This document shows positions 21,068 through 32,776 of a DNA stretch of 64,000 nt, piece after piece. The translations under genes and the position numbers were made by a program. The stretch's first letter is position 1. Each line of letters begins with the position of its first letter. Location of the stretch: the NCBI GenBank assembly GCA_947561585.1, contig CANNZV010000121.1, forward strand, positions 248,001 to 312,000. The letters run 5' to 3'. Under the pieces are notes generated by a model. That model saw only the letters and a program-made list of their open reading frames with translations, was not told the origin of the DNA and searched no databases. The stretch is from Caprella mutica (taxonomy: Eukaryota > Arthropoda > Malacostraca > Amphipoda > Caprellidae).

Positions 21068-22600
21068 AGCTGGTGAGTAAAGGAATGGTGAGTACAGTAA
21101 CTGGTGAGTACAGTAACTGGTGAGTAAAGGAATGGTGAGTACAGTAACTGGTGAGTAAAGGGCTGGTGACTATATTAGCTGGTGAGTAAAGGAATGGTGA
21201 GTACAGTAACTGGTGAGTACAGTAACTGGTGAGTAAAGGGCTGGTGACTACATTAACTGGTGAGTAATGTGCTGGTGACTACATTCACTGGTGAGTAAAG
21301 GGCTGGTGACTACATTAACTGGTGAGTAATGTGCTGGTGACTACATTAACTGGTGAGTAATGTGCTGGTGACTACATTAACTGGTGAGTAATGTGCTGGT
21401 GACTACATTAACTGGTGAGTAATGTGCTGGTGACTACAATAACTGGTGAGTGAAGGGCTGGTGACTACATTAACTGGTGAGTAATGTGCTGGTGACTACA
21501 TTCACTGGTGAGTAAAGGGCTGGTGACTACATTAACTGGTGAGTAATGTGCTGGTGACTACATTCACTGGTGAGTAAAGGGCTGGTGTCTACATTAACTG
21601 GTGAGTAAAGAGCTGGTGACTACATTAACTGGTGAGTACAGAGCTGGTGACTATATTAACTGGTGAGTAATGTGCTGGTGACTACATTCACTGGTGATTA
21701 AAGGGCTGGTGACTACATTAACTGGTGAGTAAAGCGCTGGTGACTACATTAACTGGTGAGTAATGTTCTGGTGACTACATTCACTGGTGAGTAAAGGGCT
21801 GGTGACTACATAAACTGGTGAGTAATGTGCTGGTGACTATATTAACTGGTGAGTAATGTGCTGGTGACTACATTAACTGGTGAGTAATGTGCTGGTGACT
21901 ACATTAACTGGTGAGTAAAGAGCTGGTGACTACATTAACTGGTGAGTAATATGCTGGTGACTACATTAACTGGTGAGTAAAGGGCTGGTGACTACATTAA
22001 CTGGTGAGTAAAGAGCTGGTGACTACATTAACTGGTGAGTAAAGAGCTGGTGACTACATTAACTGGTGAGTACAGAGCTGGTGACTATATTAACTGGTGA
22101 GTAATGTGCTGGTGACTACATTAACTGGTGAGTAATGTTCTGGTGACTACATTCACTGGTGAGTAAAGGGCTGGTGACTACATAAACTGGTGAGTAATGT
22201 GCTGGTGACTATATTAACTGGTGAGTAATGTGCTGGTGACTACATTAACTGGTGAGTAAAGAGCTGGTGACTACATTAACTGGTGAGTAATATGCTGGTG
22301 ACTACATTAACTGGTGAGTAAAGGGCTGGTGACTACATTAACTGGTGAGTAAAGAGCTGGTGACTACATTAACTGGTGAGTAAAGAGCTGGTGACTACAT
22401 TAACTGGTGAGTACAGAGCTGGTGACTATATTAACTGGTGAGTAATGTGCTGGTGACTACATTCACTGGTGATTAAAGGGCTGGTGACATCATTAACTGG
22501 TGAGTAATGTGCTGGTGACTACATTCACTGGTGAGTAAAGGGCTGGTGACTACATTCACTGGTGAGTAAAGGGCTGGTGACTATATCAACTTATGAGTAA
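21068..22600. repeat. Minisatellite, 31-bp unit, ~49 copies, with ~12-unit higher-order repeat
   Basis: Units contain CTGGTGAGTAATGTGC and CTGGTGACTACATTA. The middle part (AATGTGC, AAAGGGC, AAAGAGC, ACAGAGC) marks variants. The rare variant TAATGTTCTG recurs at 21761 and 22133, 372 bp apart (12 units), and TAATATGCTG at 21947 and 22288, 341 bp apart (11 units). Nearly every unit holds GGTGAGT, the consensus of a spliceosomal 5' splice site on the plus strand. Confidence 0.95.
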
Positions 22601-23785
22601 ATTGCTGATCACTATATTAATCATTTGGCTGATTTAAACGGCACTCCTACGATGCTTTAAATTAGGTATTGACTTCTACATGTTACACCTTTTATCCTTG
22701 TTACAGGTATATCTGAGGTGTGTGTTGTAGTAATACCCTTGTTAGTGGTGTATGAAATGCGTGTTTTATTACACCTTTCGTATGAGGTATGAAAGGTGTT
22801 TGTAATTCTGGTCCAATGGTCCTCCCCATGTGCTGATCTTGTGCTTCTTTTGATGTGCGTAATTAACTCATCACCCTAAAATATCATTAACTCTACGGTA
22901 TGTGAGCACACCTGATTCTCTTGGACGCACGTTAAAACGGGCAATTCTGGCCGTAAGAAAAAGACGCCAGTGTGAGAGGGCCTAAAGGATCCATTGAGTG
23001 GGTGGTAGGGTCAGTGTCCATAGGCCTACCCCTTAGAAAGGGAACAGCGTAGGCCTATTTATCTTTGTTCCCTGATGCTCCCGAGATAGATTGACTAACT
23101 TGGGATAACTTCACCTCTCTTTGGTTTTCCGAATGAATGCACCTTGGGAAGTTTTGGGCAGAGTCATCTGTAGACTTTTCCTTCGCTGTGGGAGATCGAA
23201 CTCTCTTGGGCATATTTGCAGTATAAATAACTCAAAAAATCAATGGTCTATGGTTTAATAGTTCATAACACTTAGTGTTATTTAGCTTTAGTGGTCAACT
23301 TTAAATTTCCAATGGTTATTACATAATCACAGCCAACATTCCTGCTTATAGTTCATATTACAGCTTAAATAGAATATATTAGAATTCTCTCTACCAACAT
23401 ATGTATGTTTTAAATCTTAATCTCTTGTCATCATTTCCTAACTTTGATATATTTATTTGTTAGGCTATTTTATGAACACCTCAGTGTTCATAAAATAGTT
23501 CATTGAACATCAATATTAAATAGCTATATTATAAAGATGAAAAAATTGATTCATGAATCGAATCGCAGTTAAATAATTTTACACACAGCATTTTACTTGG
23601 CTGGAATGCAAAGGTTTGATTCCCGATGAGTTTTTTGAATGTTTTCTTATTGCTTAATTGTATATAATATCTATTGAGTTATTTTGACTGAATTCATTAA
23701 ATAAACACCAACATTCAAAATAACAAACTACCATTTAATATTATAGTAATAACTATACACAACTAAGTTCAACAACTAGAGAAAA
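22601..23785. other. Non-coding DNA with a strong hairpin
   Basis: At 22771-22799 ACACCTTTCGTA and TATGAAAGGTGT form a 12-bp stem with a 5-base loop. Around 22920-23200 the sequence is less AT-rich and has paired TAGGCCTA-like palindromes; it may be a transposon remnant that I cannot place. No gene support. Confidence 0.45.
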
Positions 23786-23842
23786 AGTTATGGTGGGGCC
23801 ATAGAAGATTAAACAACACCCGCCTTTTGCCCCACTATAACT
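23786..23842. repeat. Hairpin repeat, copy 2
   Basis: Starts AGTTATGGTGGGGCCATAGA and ends TTGCCCCACTATAACT, matching both arms of the copy beside the exon at 2507-2573, with a shorter loop. Confidence 0.65.
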
Positions 23843-23995
23843 TTCAGTTTGTGCAATAAATCTCTTTAGTTAGTGTTGTATATCAGCCATATCGTCTTCA
23901 ATGAGTGTACGCAACCGTTATTACCCTCTAGAACACTGTCCAATAACTCACGGCAAGGCCCTAGTTACCTGCTTCTCCATTTCTCTTAGTCCTTT

Positions 23996-24022
23996 GGCAG
24001 GTGTAATTGCAATTCACCTGCC
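23996..24022. repeat. Inverted repeat with paired CAGGTG/CACCTG
   Basis: GGCAGGTG and CACCTGCC pair around AATTGCAATT, giving an almost perfect 27-bp palindrome with one unpaired T. Each arm holds an E-box-like hexamer. Confidence 0.5.
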
Positions 24023-24194
24023 GCGATTCGCTGCGACCTGATGATATTCCCTCCGACTACCATCTCCAATTTGCATGAATTAACCATTACTAGGATGTTT
24101 GGATTAAACACACCTATAAAAACAACTAAATATAGTCATGTAGTTGAAAGAAACGATTAAAATTGCTTGCTATTTAAATATTTATACGAATAAC

Positions 24195-24430
24195 TCAAGT
24201 AACTTGCTGAGGTTACCTATCTGTGATACGATTGAAGTGCTTACTGAAGTTACGTATCCGTGATACTATTTAAGTAGCTTACTGAATTGCGTATCCCTGA
24301 TACGATTGAAGTGCTTACTGAAGTTACAAACCGTGATACGAATGAAGTAGCTTTCTTTAGTTACGTATCCTTGATTTTTATAAAGTAGCCTATGGAAGTT
24401 ACGTATCCATAATACGACTGGAAGATCTTG
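24195..24430. repeat. Degenerate 37-bp tandem repeat, ~6 copies
   Basis: Units contain GAAGTGCTTACTGAAGTTAC and CGTATCCGTGATACGA-like words; AAGTGC/AAGTAGC recur at 24235, 24272, 24309 and 24345. Heavy divergence suggests age. Confidence 0.8.
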
Positions 24431-24599
24431 CTAAAATTAAATGCACACGTGAAACCTGTAAATAGCCTATATATTATTAAAAAGTAGTAATGGGCATTGA
24501 TTGAATAGCTTAATAATTAGATGAATAGTAACTGATTATTTATCGATTATACAGTTTAATAAATAGATATAAACATTAATCTTAATTTTTTTTAGGCAA

Positions 24600-24947
24600 T
24601 CAAGCAAAGGCATTGCAAAGTACTTGAGCAATGGCGGTAATGTCCATTGTGGGCTTATGAAGAGTTTCCGGGTCTATATTCGAATTCATTAGAGTCTTTG
24701 AGTACAGGTGGGCCTCATAGTGTATATTGCAGATTAGACCGAGTGAATTCCTCTCACTGCCATTGATATGCAAAGCAGCAGCTTCCTCTATCTCTCCCTC
24801 TCCTTCTACAGCTTTGGGCAATGAAAGAAAATGAAGACACTCAGATTCTCCAGCTGTAGTTCTGTTTAGGTAAATTTCTTTGATCCAAACCTTTTCAAAG
24901 CTTTCAATGAAGATAGACTTGGACTTCCTACCTCTTAAAAGAAGCAT
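24600..24947 (-). CDS. Possible coding segment, unidentified
   Basis: An open frame runs leftward to a TGA at 24600. The open stretch extends up to about 25030, where an in-frame TAA stops it, but the first in-frame ATG is at 24947, giving about 115 residues from MLLLRGRKSKSIFIESF to ITAIAQVLCNAFA. It is not repeat-derived, has a balanced composition, and is less AT-rich than its flanks, which makes it the best non-repeat frame outside the exon. No domain is recognised. No convincing 3' splice site or poly(A) signal was found. Four copies of an ATTGG-bearing repeat lie immediately upstream of it on its own strand (as CCAAT). It could be a terminal exon, a retrocopy or chance. Confidence 0.3.
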   Translation of the reverse strand: MLLLRGRKSKSIFIESFEKVWIKEIYLNRTTAGESECLHFLSLPKAVEGEGEIEEAAALHINGSERNSLGLICNIHYEAHLYSKTLMNSNIDPETLHKPTMDITAIAQVLCNAFA

Positions 24948-24992
24948 GAACTCGAAGAGTATTTTAGCGCCGAGTAGTTTAGGTTTCACTCC

Positions 24993-25150
24993 ATTGGATG
25001 GTGATTGGTTGAATTTGGAATATTTTAGGTTTTACTTTATTGGATGGTGATTGGTTGAATTTGGAATATTTTATGATTTACTTCATTGGATGGTGATTGG
25101 TTGAATTTATAGAATATTTTATGTTTACTTCATTGGTTGGTGATTGGTTG
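24993..25150. repeat. ~46-bp tandem repeat with paired ATTGG, 4 copies
   Basis: Units contain ATTGGATGGTGATTGGTTGA; starts lie at 24993, 25039, 25085 and about 25134. On the minus strand each unit gives two CCAAT pentamers, just upstream of the minus open frame. Confidence 0.85.
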
Positions 25151-26297
25151 AATTTATAATATTTTAGGATTTTCATAGAATGCAAATCAATTAAGAAATT
25201 TAAGTTTTTATTCATTCATGAACTCCATCAATTGTGTTCATAACTGCATACATGTTACTGCATTCCTATTTTCTATTTCCTTTCCTCTGACGTCACTTCC
25301 CATGTTGCGTGTTCCTAAGGTTGAATATAACCATTATTTGGCAGTCATTTAGTGAATATTACGATGCCCCAGTGTTTGTGTGGGCAAATAACCAGGCCTA
25401 ACCGCCTATTAGTAGCCAGATTTGCCTGCTCAATGTAGAGCGCAGTTATGATTTGGTTCTCAGTTATAATAAACATTTGAAACGTTACGGGCTTTGGCAT
25501 TTAATTAACATAATGAACTCTTATTATTTATTACATTAATATTTAATATTTCTCTTTATTTAGTTTTGATAGTCAGATTTTGTGGATAAAAATTTCTCTC
25601 ATTTCGTCATAGTGGAGACTAGTTTTTTCTGAATTTTTTTGTATTTTTTTTGTTACATTTTTTTTTATAAAATTTGAGTCTGCCGCCCTTTCTTCCCAAA
25701 GAATTTTTTTTATTTAATAAACTTTTTCATCTTTGTTACTAAAATTTCTTCAATGTTCCATTTATTAGAATTTCATGGAACTTTTCCTTCATTTCCAATT
25801 CACTTCAGTCTTCCTTTACTTCAATAGCACTTATCCTAAAAATTATCTTAATTAATTAGCAGCATAGATACACTCAGCACACCAGATGATAATTAGATTA
25901 GATAAATAGCTTCATTTAATTATCTGCAGTAATATTTATAAATTAAACCAAAGGGTTCCATATGGAAGAATTAAAGGGGGGGGGGGGGATTTAAAATTCC
26001 ACCCCTCTCTGTTCTATTAATTAGATAACTGCTCATATCTTGCAAACTGTTGTAATTTGTACCTTAGGTATTTCTCTGCAGTTTAATAATAGCAGTTATA
26101 TACTACAACAGTTTTGATGAATGATAGTTTATTTTGTTTCATAACTTCTGGTAAATGAAGGTATTTGATAATCAATACCGTATCTGAATTATTTAAAATA
26201 TTTAATAACTTTTTCAGTCAAGGGGTTGATTTTTATGATCTTTGATTCTATCGTATGATCACTGGTTTGTAATTTTATTCATGAACTAAAGTTAAAG
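25151..26297. other. AT-rich non-coding DNA
   Basis: No gene seen. A 13-base G run occupies 25976-25988. T-rich tracts at 25620-25700 are low complexity. Confidence 0.5.
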
Positions 26298-28173
26298 TTT
26301 GATTGTTAATTCAACATGACGATTGATTGTTTTTTTCAACATGAAGATTGATTGTTAATTCAACATGAAGGTTGATTGTTAATTCAACATGAAGGTTGAT
26401 TGTTAATTCAACATGAAGATTGATTGTTAATTCAACATGAGGGTTGATTGTTAATTTAACATGAAGATCGATTGTTAATTCAACATGAGGGTTGATTGTT
26501 AATTCAACATGAAGATTTATTGTTTTTTTCAGCGTGAAGATTGATTGTTAATTCAACATGAGGGTTGATTGTTAATTCAACATGAAGGTTGATTGTTAAT
26601 TCAACATGAAGGTTGATTGTTAATTCAACATGAAGATTTATTGTTTTTTTCAACGTGAAGATTGATTGTTAATTCAACATGAGGGTTGATTGTTAATTCA
26701 ACATGAAGGTTGATTGTTTATTCAACATGAAGGTTGATTGATTTATTCAACATGAAGGTTATAATTGTTCATTCAACATGAAGGTTATAATTGTTTATTC
26801 AACATGAAGGTTATAATTGTTAATTCAACATGAAGGTTATAATTGTTAATTCAACATGAAGGTTGATTGTTTATTCAACATGAAGGTTATAATTGTTTAT
26901 TCAATATGAAGGTTATAATTGTTTATTCAACATGAAGGTTATAATTGTTTATTCAACATGAAGGTTATAATTGTTTATTCAACATGAAGGTTATAATTGT
27001 TTATTCAACATGAAGGTTATAATTGTTTATTCAACATGAAGGTTATAATTGTTAATTCAAGATGAAGGTTGATTGTTTATTCAACATGAAGGTTATAATT
27101 GTTAATTCAACATGAAGGTTATAATTGTTTATTCAATATGAAGGTTATAATTGTTCATTCAACATGAAGGTTATAATTGTTTATTCAACATGAAGGTTAT
27201 AATTGTTAATTCAACATGAAGGTTATAATTGTTAATTCAACATGAAGGTTGATTGTTTATTCAACATGAAGGTTGATTGTTTATTCAATATGAAGGTTAT
27301 AATTGTTTATTCTATATGAAGGTTATAATTGTTTATTCAACATGAAGGTTATAATTGTTCATTCAACATGAAGGTTATAATTGTTTATTCAACATGAAGG
27401 TTATAATTGTTTATTCAACATGAAGGTTATAATTGTTTATTCAACATGAAGGTTATAATTGTTTATTCAACATGAAGGTTATAATTGTTTATTCAACATG
27501 AAGGTTATAATTGTTTATTCAACATGAAGGTTATAATTGTTTATTCAACATGAAGGTTATAATTGTTTATTCAACATGAAGGTTATAATTGTTCATTCAA
27601 CATGAAGGTTATAATTGTTTATTCAACATGAAGGTTATAATTGTTTATTCAACATGAAGGTTATAATTGTTTATTCAACATGAAGGTTATAATTGTTTAT
27701 TCAACATGAAGGTTATAATTGTTTATTCAACATGAAGGTTATAATTGTTTATTCAACATGAAGGTTATAATTGTTTATTCAACATGAAGGTTATAATTGT
27801 TTATTCAACATGAAGGTTATAATTGTTTATTCAACATGAAGGTTATAATTGTTTATTCAACATGAAGGTTATAATTGTTTATTCAACATGAAGGTTATAA
27901 TTGTTTATTCAACATGAAGGTTATAATTGTTTATTCAACATGAAGGTTATAATTGTTTATTCAACATGAAGGTTATAATTGTTTATTCAACATGAAGGTT
28001 ATAATTGTTTATTCAACATGAAGGTTATAATTGTTTATTCAACATGAAGGTTATAATTGTTTATTCAACATGAAGGTTATAATTGTTTATTCAACATGAA
28101 GGTTATAATTGTTTATTCAACATGAAGGTTATAATTGTTTATTCAACATGAAGGTTATAATTGTTTATTCAAC
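26298..28173. repeat. Largest minisatellite: 24-bp then 26-bp units, ~72 copies
   Basis: Early units (to about 26760) contain TTGATTGTTAATTCAACATG (24 bp). Later units contain TTATAATTGTTTATTCAACA (26 bp), where TTGA is replaced by TTATAA. The last kilobase is almost uniform, so expansion there is recent, while the left third mixes both types and TTTTTTTCAACGTG variants. Confidence 0.95.
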
Positions 28174-28906
28174 TGCTGCCTATTCAATGTGAATCCGAAT
28201 GAAAAAGTGAAGCCCATAGCTGAAATATTCTCCTCCATGTGGTTAATGGTGTAACTTTTTCTATTTCCTCGCAATAACAAAGAGATAACTTTTAAGCTAC
28301 ATTGAAATGTGAAGATCCCCGTAGAGTTTCTGTGTCATTGATATCATAGATTCTTGAAAGTTTCTAATACTTTATCATAATGTACTGAATATATTATAAT
28401 AGATGCCTGGGGATATTTCAAATAAAATATACATAAATTGCATAATCATTTAGTTAGATCAGGCTTGAATTAATATTTATTTAGAAATTAAGTTATTAAA
28501 GTAGATGAATAAATCGCTTGTTTGCAACAACAACGTCATAAACACAAAAACATGTATTTTAGAGTTATCTATATAGACATATAAATCATAAAATGCTGAT
28601 CATTTTGGTAAAAAAAATCATAATTGTAACTCAAAAATGTACCGCTAGAAAGGCTAAATGTCCTAACGATATACCATTAAATGTACTTACATTACAAGTA
28701 CTAAAATGCCTCTCCTGAATAATAGTTTTTGTGAAGTTATGACACTGTTCTCGCAAACAAGCGAAATATAAGCAAAGACATGCAAATTTATTAATTATAT
28801 TTAGTATAATTAAGTAGTAATATACAGCTGAGAAACTAACACAGCCTTTACATTTTTTTAGAGTGTGTTTTTCTGACGAGTGAATGATGACTTACACATA
28901 CAATAA
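28174..28906. other. AT-rich spacer
   Basis: Nothing recognised except an inverted pair GCTTGTTTGC (28514) and GCAAACAAGC (28754). Confidence 0.45.
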
Positions 28907-29493
28907 CTAGATTATGTGCACTCGATAGAGCGCATACCTTCGCCGCCGTTTTGACCCGTTCTCTCCCAAAATTTAATTAACTGCTAACTGGATAATAGCA
29001 AATCGTCCCAACAAGTTTCATGCAATATGGTACAATATTTTTGAGTTATAAATGACCTCGGCCCTTGACCGGATCGCTCCCAAGATTCTAATAGATGGTT
29101 CCTGGACATTGAACAATCGTCCCATCAAATTTCAAACAATTTGGTTGAATACTTTTGGAGTTATTGGGTTACAAATGGCCCTGACCTTGATCTTTGACCA
29201 TTGACCAGATCGCTCCCGAAATCTGACAAAATGGTTCCTGCATATTGACCAATCGTCCCACCAAGTTTCATGCAATATGGTTCAATATTTTCTGAGTTAT
29301 AAATGACCATGACCTTGACCTTCGACTGGGTCGCTCCCAAATTCTAGCAGAAGGTCACTGGGCATGGACCAATCGCTTCACCAAATTTCAGTCAATTTGG
29401 TTGAACATTTTTTCAGTTATGCGAATAACAAGATGATAAATAAATAAATAAATGACGGCTAAAATATTACCTTCTCGCATTCTGCAAAGGTAA
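28907..29493 (-). mobile_element. Helentron-like non-autonomous element, copy 2 (full length)
   Basis: Read on the minus strand it starts with an imperfect palindrome ACCTTTGCAGAATGCGAGAAGGT and ends GCGGCGAAGGTATGC, a stem-loop GCGCTC-TATC-GAGTGC, then CTAG followed by T. ACCTT at the start and GCGAAGGT near the end are asymmetric inverted repeats. Between them, four modules of roughly 110-130 bp alternate ACCATATTGCATGAAACTTG and AACCAAATTG types, each joined by GGTCAAGGTCA words. This layout (inverted subterminal repeats, internal tandem modules, 3' hairpin) resembles DINE-1/HINE elements. No protein is encoded. Confidence 0.75.
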
Positions 29494-29552
29494 TAAACAC
29501 ATTGATACTATGGTGTATACTACTGTTTGGCGTATAGTATTATTTACTCTGT

Positions 29553-29982
29553 GTTTAATTTGGAGCTTACGCTGTGTATACTATCGTACTATGGAGTTTA
29601 CGCTGTGTATACTATCGTACTATGGAGTTAACGTTGTGTATACTATCGTACTATGGAGTTAACGTTGTGTATACTATCGTACTATGGAGTTTACGTTGTG
29701 TATACTATCGTACTATGGAGTTTACGTTGTGTATACTATCGTACTATGGAGTTAACGTTGTGTATACTATCGTACTATGGAGTTAACGTTGTGTATACTA
29801 TCGTACTATGGAGTTAACGTTGTGTATACTATCGTACTATGGAGTTAACGTTGTGTATACTATCGTACTATGGAGTTAACGTTGTGTATACTATCGTACT
29901 ATGGAGTTTACGCTGTGTATACTATCGTACTATGGAGTTTACACTGTGTATACTATGGTGTGTACTACAGTGCATACTATGG
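29553..29982. repeat. Minisatellite, 31-bp unit, ~13 copies
   Basis: Units contain GTGTATACTATCGTACTATG plus GAGTTAACGTT or GAGTTTACGCT. Edge copies are degenerate on both sides. Confidence 0.95.
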
Positions 29983-30149
29983 GTACACATTCCCCTGAGG
30001 CTTTTGCCACCCTTTGCCTAACTGCTTCATTCTCTAAGGTCTCCCTGTGATTATTCTAAGTGCTGCTGCTTAATCGTTTGACTCTCATTGCTTACCCATT
30101 AATGCTCAGGCTAATGCATCACCAGACTGATGTACACCTTCTGCTGAAA

Positions 30150-30372
30150 ATAAACTTAGTACAGTGTCTTACAGAAGTCTTGGGGGGGAGTAAATTTAGT
30201 ACAGTGTTTTCTAGAAGTATTGGGAAGGAGTAAACTTAGTACAGTGTGTACTATAAGTGTTGGGGAGGAGTAAACTTAGTTCAGTGTCCTCTAGAAGTCT
30301 TAGGAAGAAGTTAACTTAGTTCAGTGTGTTCTAGAAGTCTTGAGAAGGAGTAAACTTAGTACAGTGTTTTTT
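30150..30372. repeat. 40-bp tandem repeat, ~5.5 copies
   Basis: Units contain AACTTAGTACAGTGT, AGAAGTCTTGGG and GGAGTA; AGTACAGTGT starts at 30158, 30198 and 30238. Copies differ by 10-20%. Confidence 0.9.
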
Positions 30373-30738
30373 TACAAGTTTTGATCATTATTTTCCTGAA
30401 CTGTGATTGATTGCGAGATGAATCTTTTGTCCATTTTAATTCCTTAAACTTCCATTTTCAACAGCTTGTAACCCATAAATGTTTATTTCAACCCATAAAT
30501 TGTTATTTTCGATTTACAACTTTTTGTTGAAAAATGCAGTTATCATAGTCTGCACTAGCAAACCATCCCTCAGTCTATCGCCTCCTCCTAACAGAGCTCT
30601 GACGGTTCATTTTGTTTATTTATATCCACTGCCATCAATCTTAGTGTTTTTTTAGTTACTCACCAAGACTTAAGAGTCTTTTGATCCATGCCATGCAATA
30701 CTGACCTGAGGGTAAAAATAAAGATGAGGGGTAGTGGG

Positions 30739-30747
30739 TATATAAGG
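30739..30747 (+). promoter_or_regulatory. Candidate TATA box (TATATAAGG)
   Basis: GGGTATATAAGGCACAG is a good TATA-box match; a start near 30770 would transcribe straight into the 25-bp pyrimidine-rich array at 30861. No reading frame of note follows. Confidence 0.3.
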
Positions 30748-30860
30748 CACAGACAGCCACCTGCAACATAAAACCTGCACCAGATGGTTAAAACACATTT
30801 CTATATTAGTGTACTGAGAGTGGTTCTACTTATGACATTGATTATTGAATTTTAACTCTA

Positions 30861-31696
30861 GAGATGCTTTCTTTTTACCCTCTGAGATGTGTTTTCTTTT
30901 TACCCTCTGAGATGTGTTTTCTTTTACCCTCTGAGATGTGTTTTCTTTTACCCTCTGAGATGTGTTTTCTTTTACCCTCTGAGATGTGTTTTCTTTTACC
31001 CTCTGAGATGTGTTCTCTTTTTACCCTCTGAGATGTGTTTTCTTTTTACCCTCTGATATGTGTTTTCTTTTTACCCTCTGAGATGTGTTTTCTTTTACCC
31101 TCTGATATGTGTTTTCTTTTACCCTCTGATATGTGTTTTCTTTTTACCCTCTGATATGTGTTTTCTTTTTACCCTCTGATATGTGTTTTCTTTTTACCCT
31201 CTGATATGTGTTTTCTTTTTACCCTCTGATATGTGTTTTCTTTTTACCCTCTGATATGTGTTTTCTTTTTACCCTCTGAGATGTGTTTTCTTTTTACCCT
31301 CTGATATGTGTTTTCTTTTTACCCTCTGAGATGTGTTTTCTTTTACCCTCTGAGATGTGTTCTCTTTTTACCCTCTGAGATGTGTTCTCTTTTTACCCTC
31401 TGAGATGTGTTCTCTTTTTACCCTCTGAGATGTGTTTTCTTTTTACCCTCTGATATGTGTTTTCTTTTTACCCTCTGAGATGTGTTTTCTTTTACCCTCT
31501 GAGATGTGTTTTCTTTTACCCTCTGAGATGTGTTTTCTTTTACCCTCTGAGATGTGTTCTCTTTTTACCCTCTGATATGTGTTTTCTTTTTACCCTCTGA
31601 GATGTGTTTTCTTTTACCCTCTGAGATATGTTTTCTTTTTACCCTCTGAGATGTGTTTTATTTTACCCTCTGAGATGTGTTTTCTTTTTACCCTCT
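30861..31696. repeat. Minisatellite, 24/25-bp unit, ~33 copies, pyrimidine-rich
   Basis: Units contain TTTTCTTTTTACCCTCTGAG and ATGTG; the T run is four or five bases and GAGATG alternates with GATATG in blocks. The plus strand is strongly C/T-rich. Confidence 0.95.
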
Positions 31697-31839
31697 TCTC
31701 TCATTAGCAGCCTAATATTTATTGGCCATACAAGTGATTATTATTCTATTAATAAGTACGGCAAGGTTCGTGATTTTAATGAATTATATTTTATAATTAG
31801 TAAAGAATTACCATGAAGACATTTTGATTTAATGGTCTA

Positions 31840-32776
31840 GACTAAAATGATTAGTATGCTGCTACTAAAATGATTAGTATGCTGCTACTAAAATGATTAG
31901 TATGCTGCTACTAAAATGATTAGTACCTATGCTGCTACTAAAATGATTAGTACCTATGCTGCTACTAAAATGATTAGTATGCTGCTACTAAAATGATTAG
32001 TACCTATGCTGCTACTAAAATGATTAGTATGCTGCTACTAAAATGATTAGTGAACTGCTACTAAAATGATTAGTACCTATGCTGCTACTAAAATGATTAG
32101 TACCTATGCTGCTACTAAAATGATTAGTACCTATGCTGCTACTAAAATGATTAGTATGCTGCTACTAAAATGATTAGTACCTATACTGCTACTAAAATGA
32201 TTAGTATGCTGCTACTAAAATGATTAGTACCTATGCTGCTACTAAAATAATTAGTATGCTGCTACTAAAATGAATAGTACTTATGCTGCTACTAAAATGA
32301 TTAGTATGCTGCTACTAAAATGATTAGTACCTATGCTGCTACTAAAATGATTAGTACCTATGCTGCTACTAAAATGATTAGTACCAATGCTGCTACTAAA
32401 ATGATTAGTATGCTGCTACTAAAATGATTAGTACCTATGCTGCTACTAAAATGATTAGTACCTATGCTGCTACTAAAATGATTAGTACCTATGCTGCTAC
32501 TAAAATGATTAGTACCTATGCTGCTACTAAAATGATTAGTACCTATGCTGCTACTAAAATGATTAGTACCTATGCTGCTACTAAAATGATTAGTACCTAT
32601 ACTGCTACTAAAATGATTAGTACCTATGCTGCTACTAAAATGATTAGTACCTATGCTGCTACTAAAATGATTAGTACCTATGCTGCTACTAAAATGATTA
32701 GTACCTATGCTGCTACTAAAATGATTAGTACCTATGCTGCTACTAAAATGATTAGTACCTATGCTGCTACTAAAAT
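31840..32776. repeat. Minisatellite, 23/27-bp units, ~37 copies
   Basis: Short units read CTACTAAAATGATTAGTATG plus CTG; long units have ACCTATG in place of ATG, four bases more. The left half mixes both, the right half is nearly all 27-bp. Since 27 is nine codons, the right half encodes a perfect MISTYAATK nonapeptide repeat, but there is no gene context. Confidence 0.95.
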
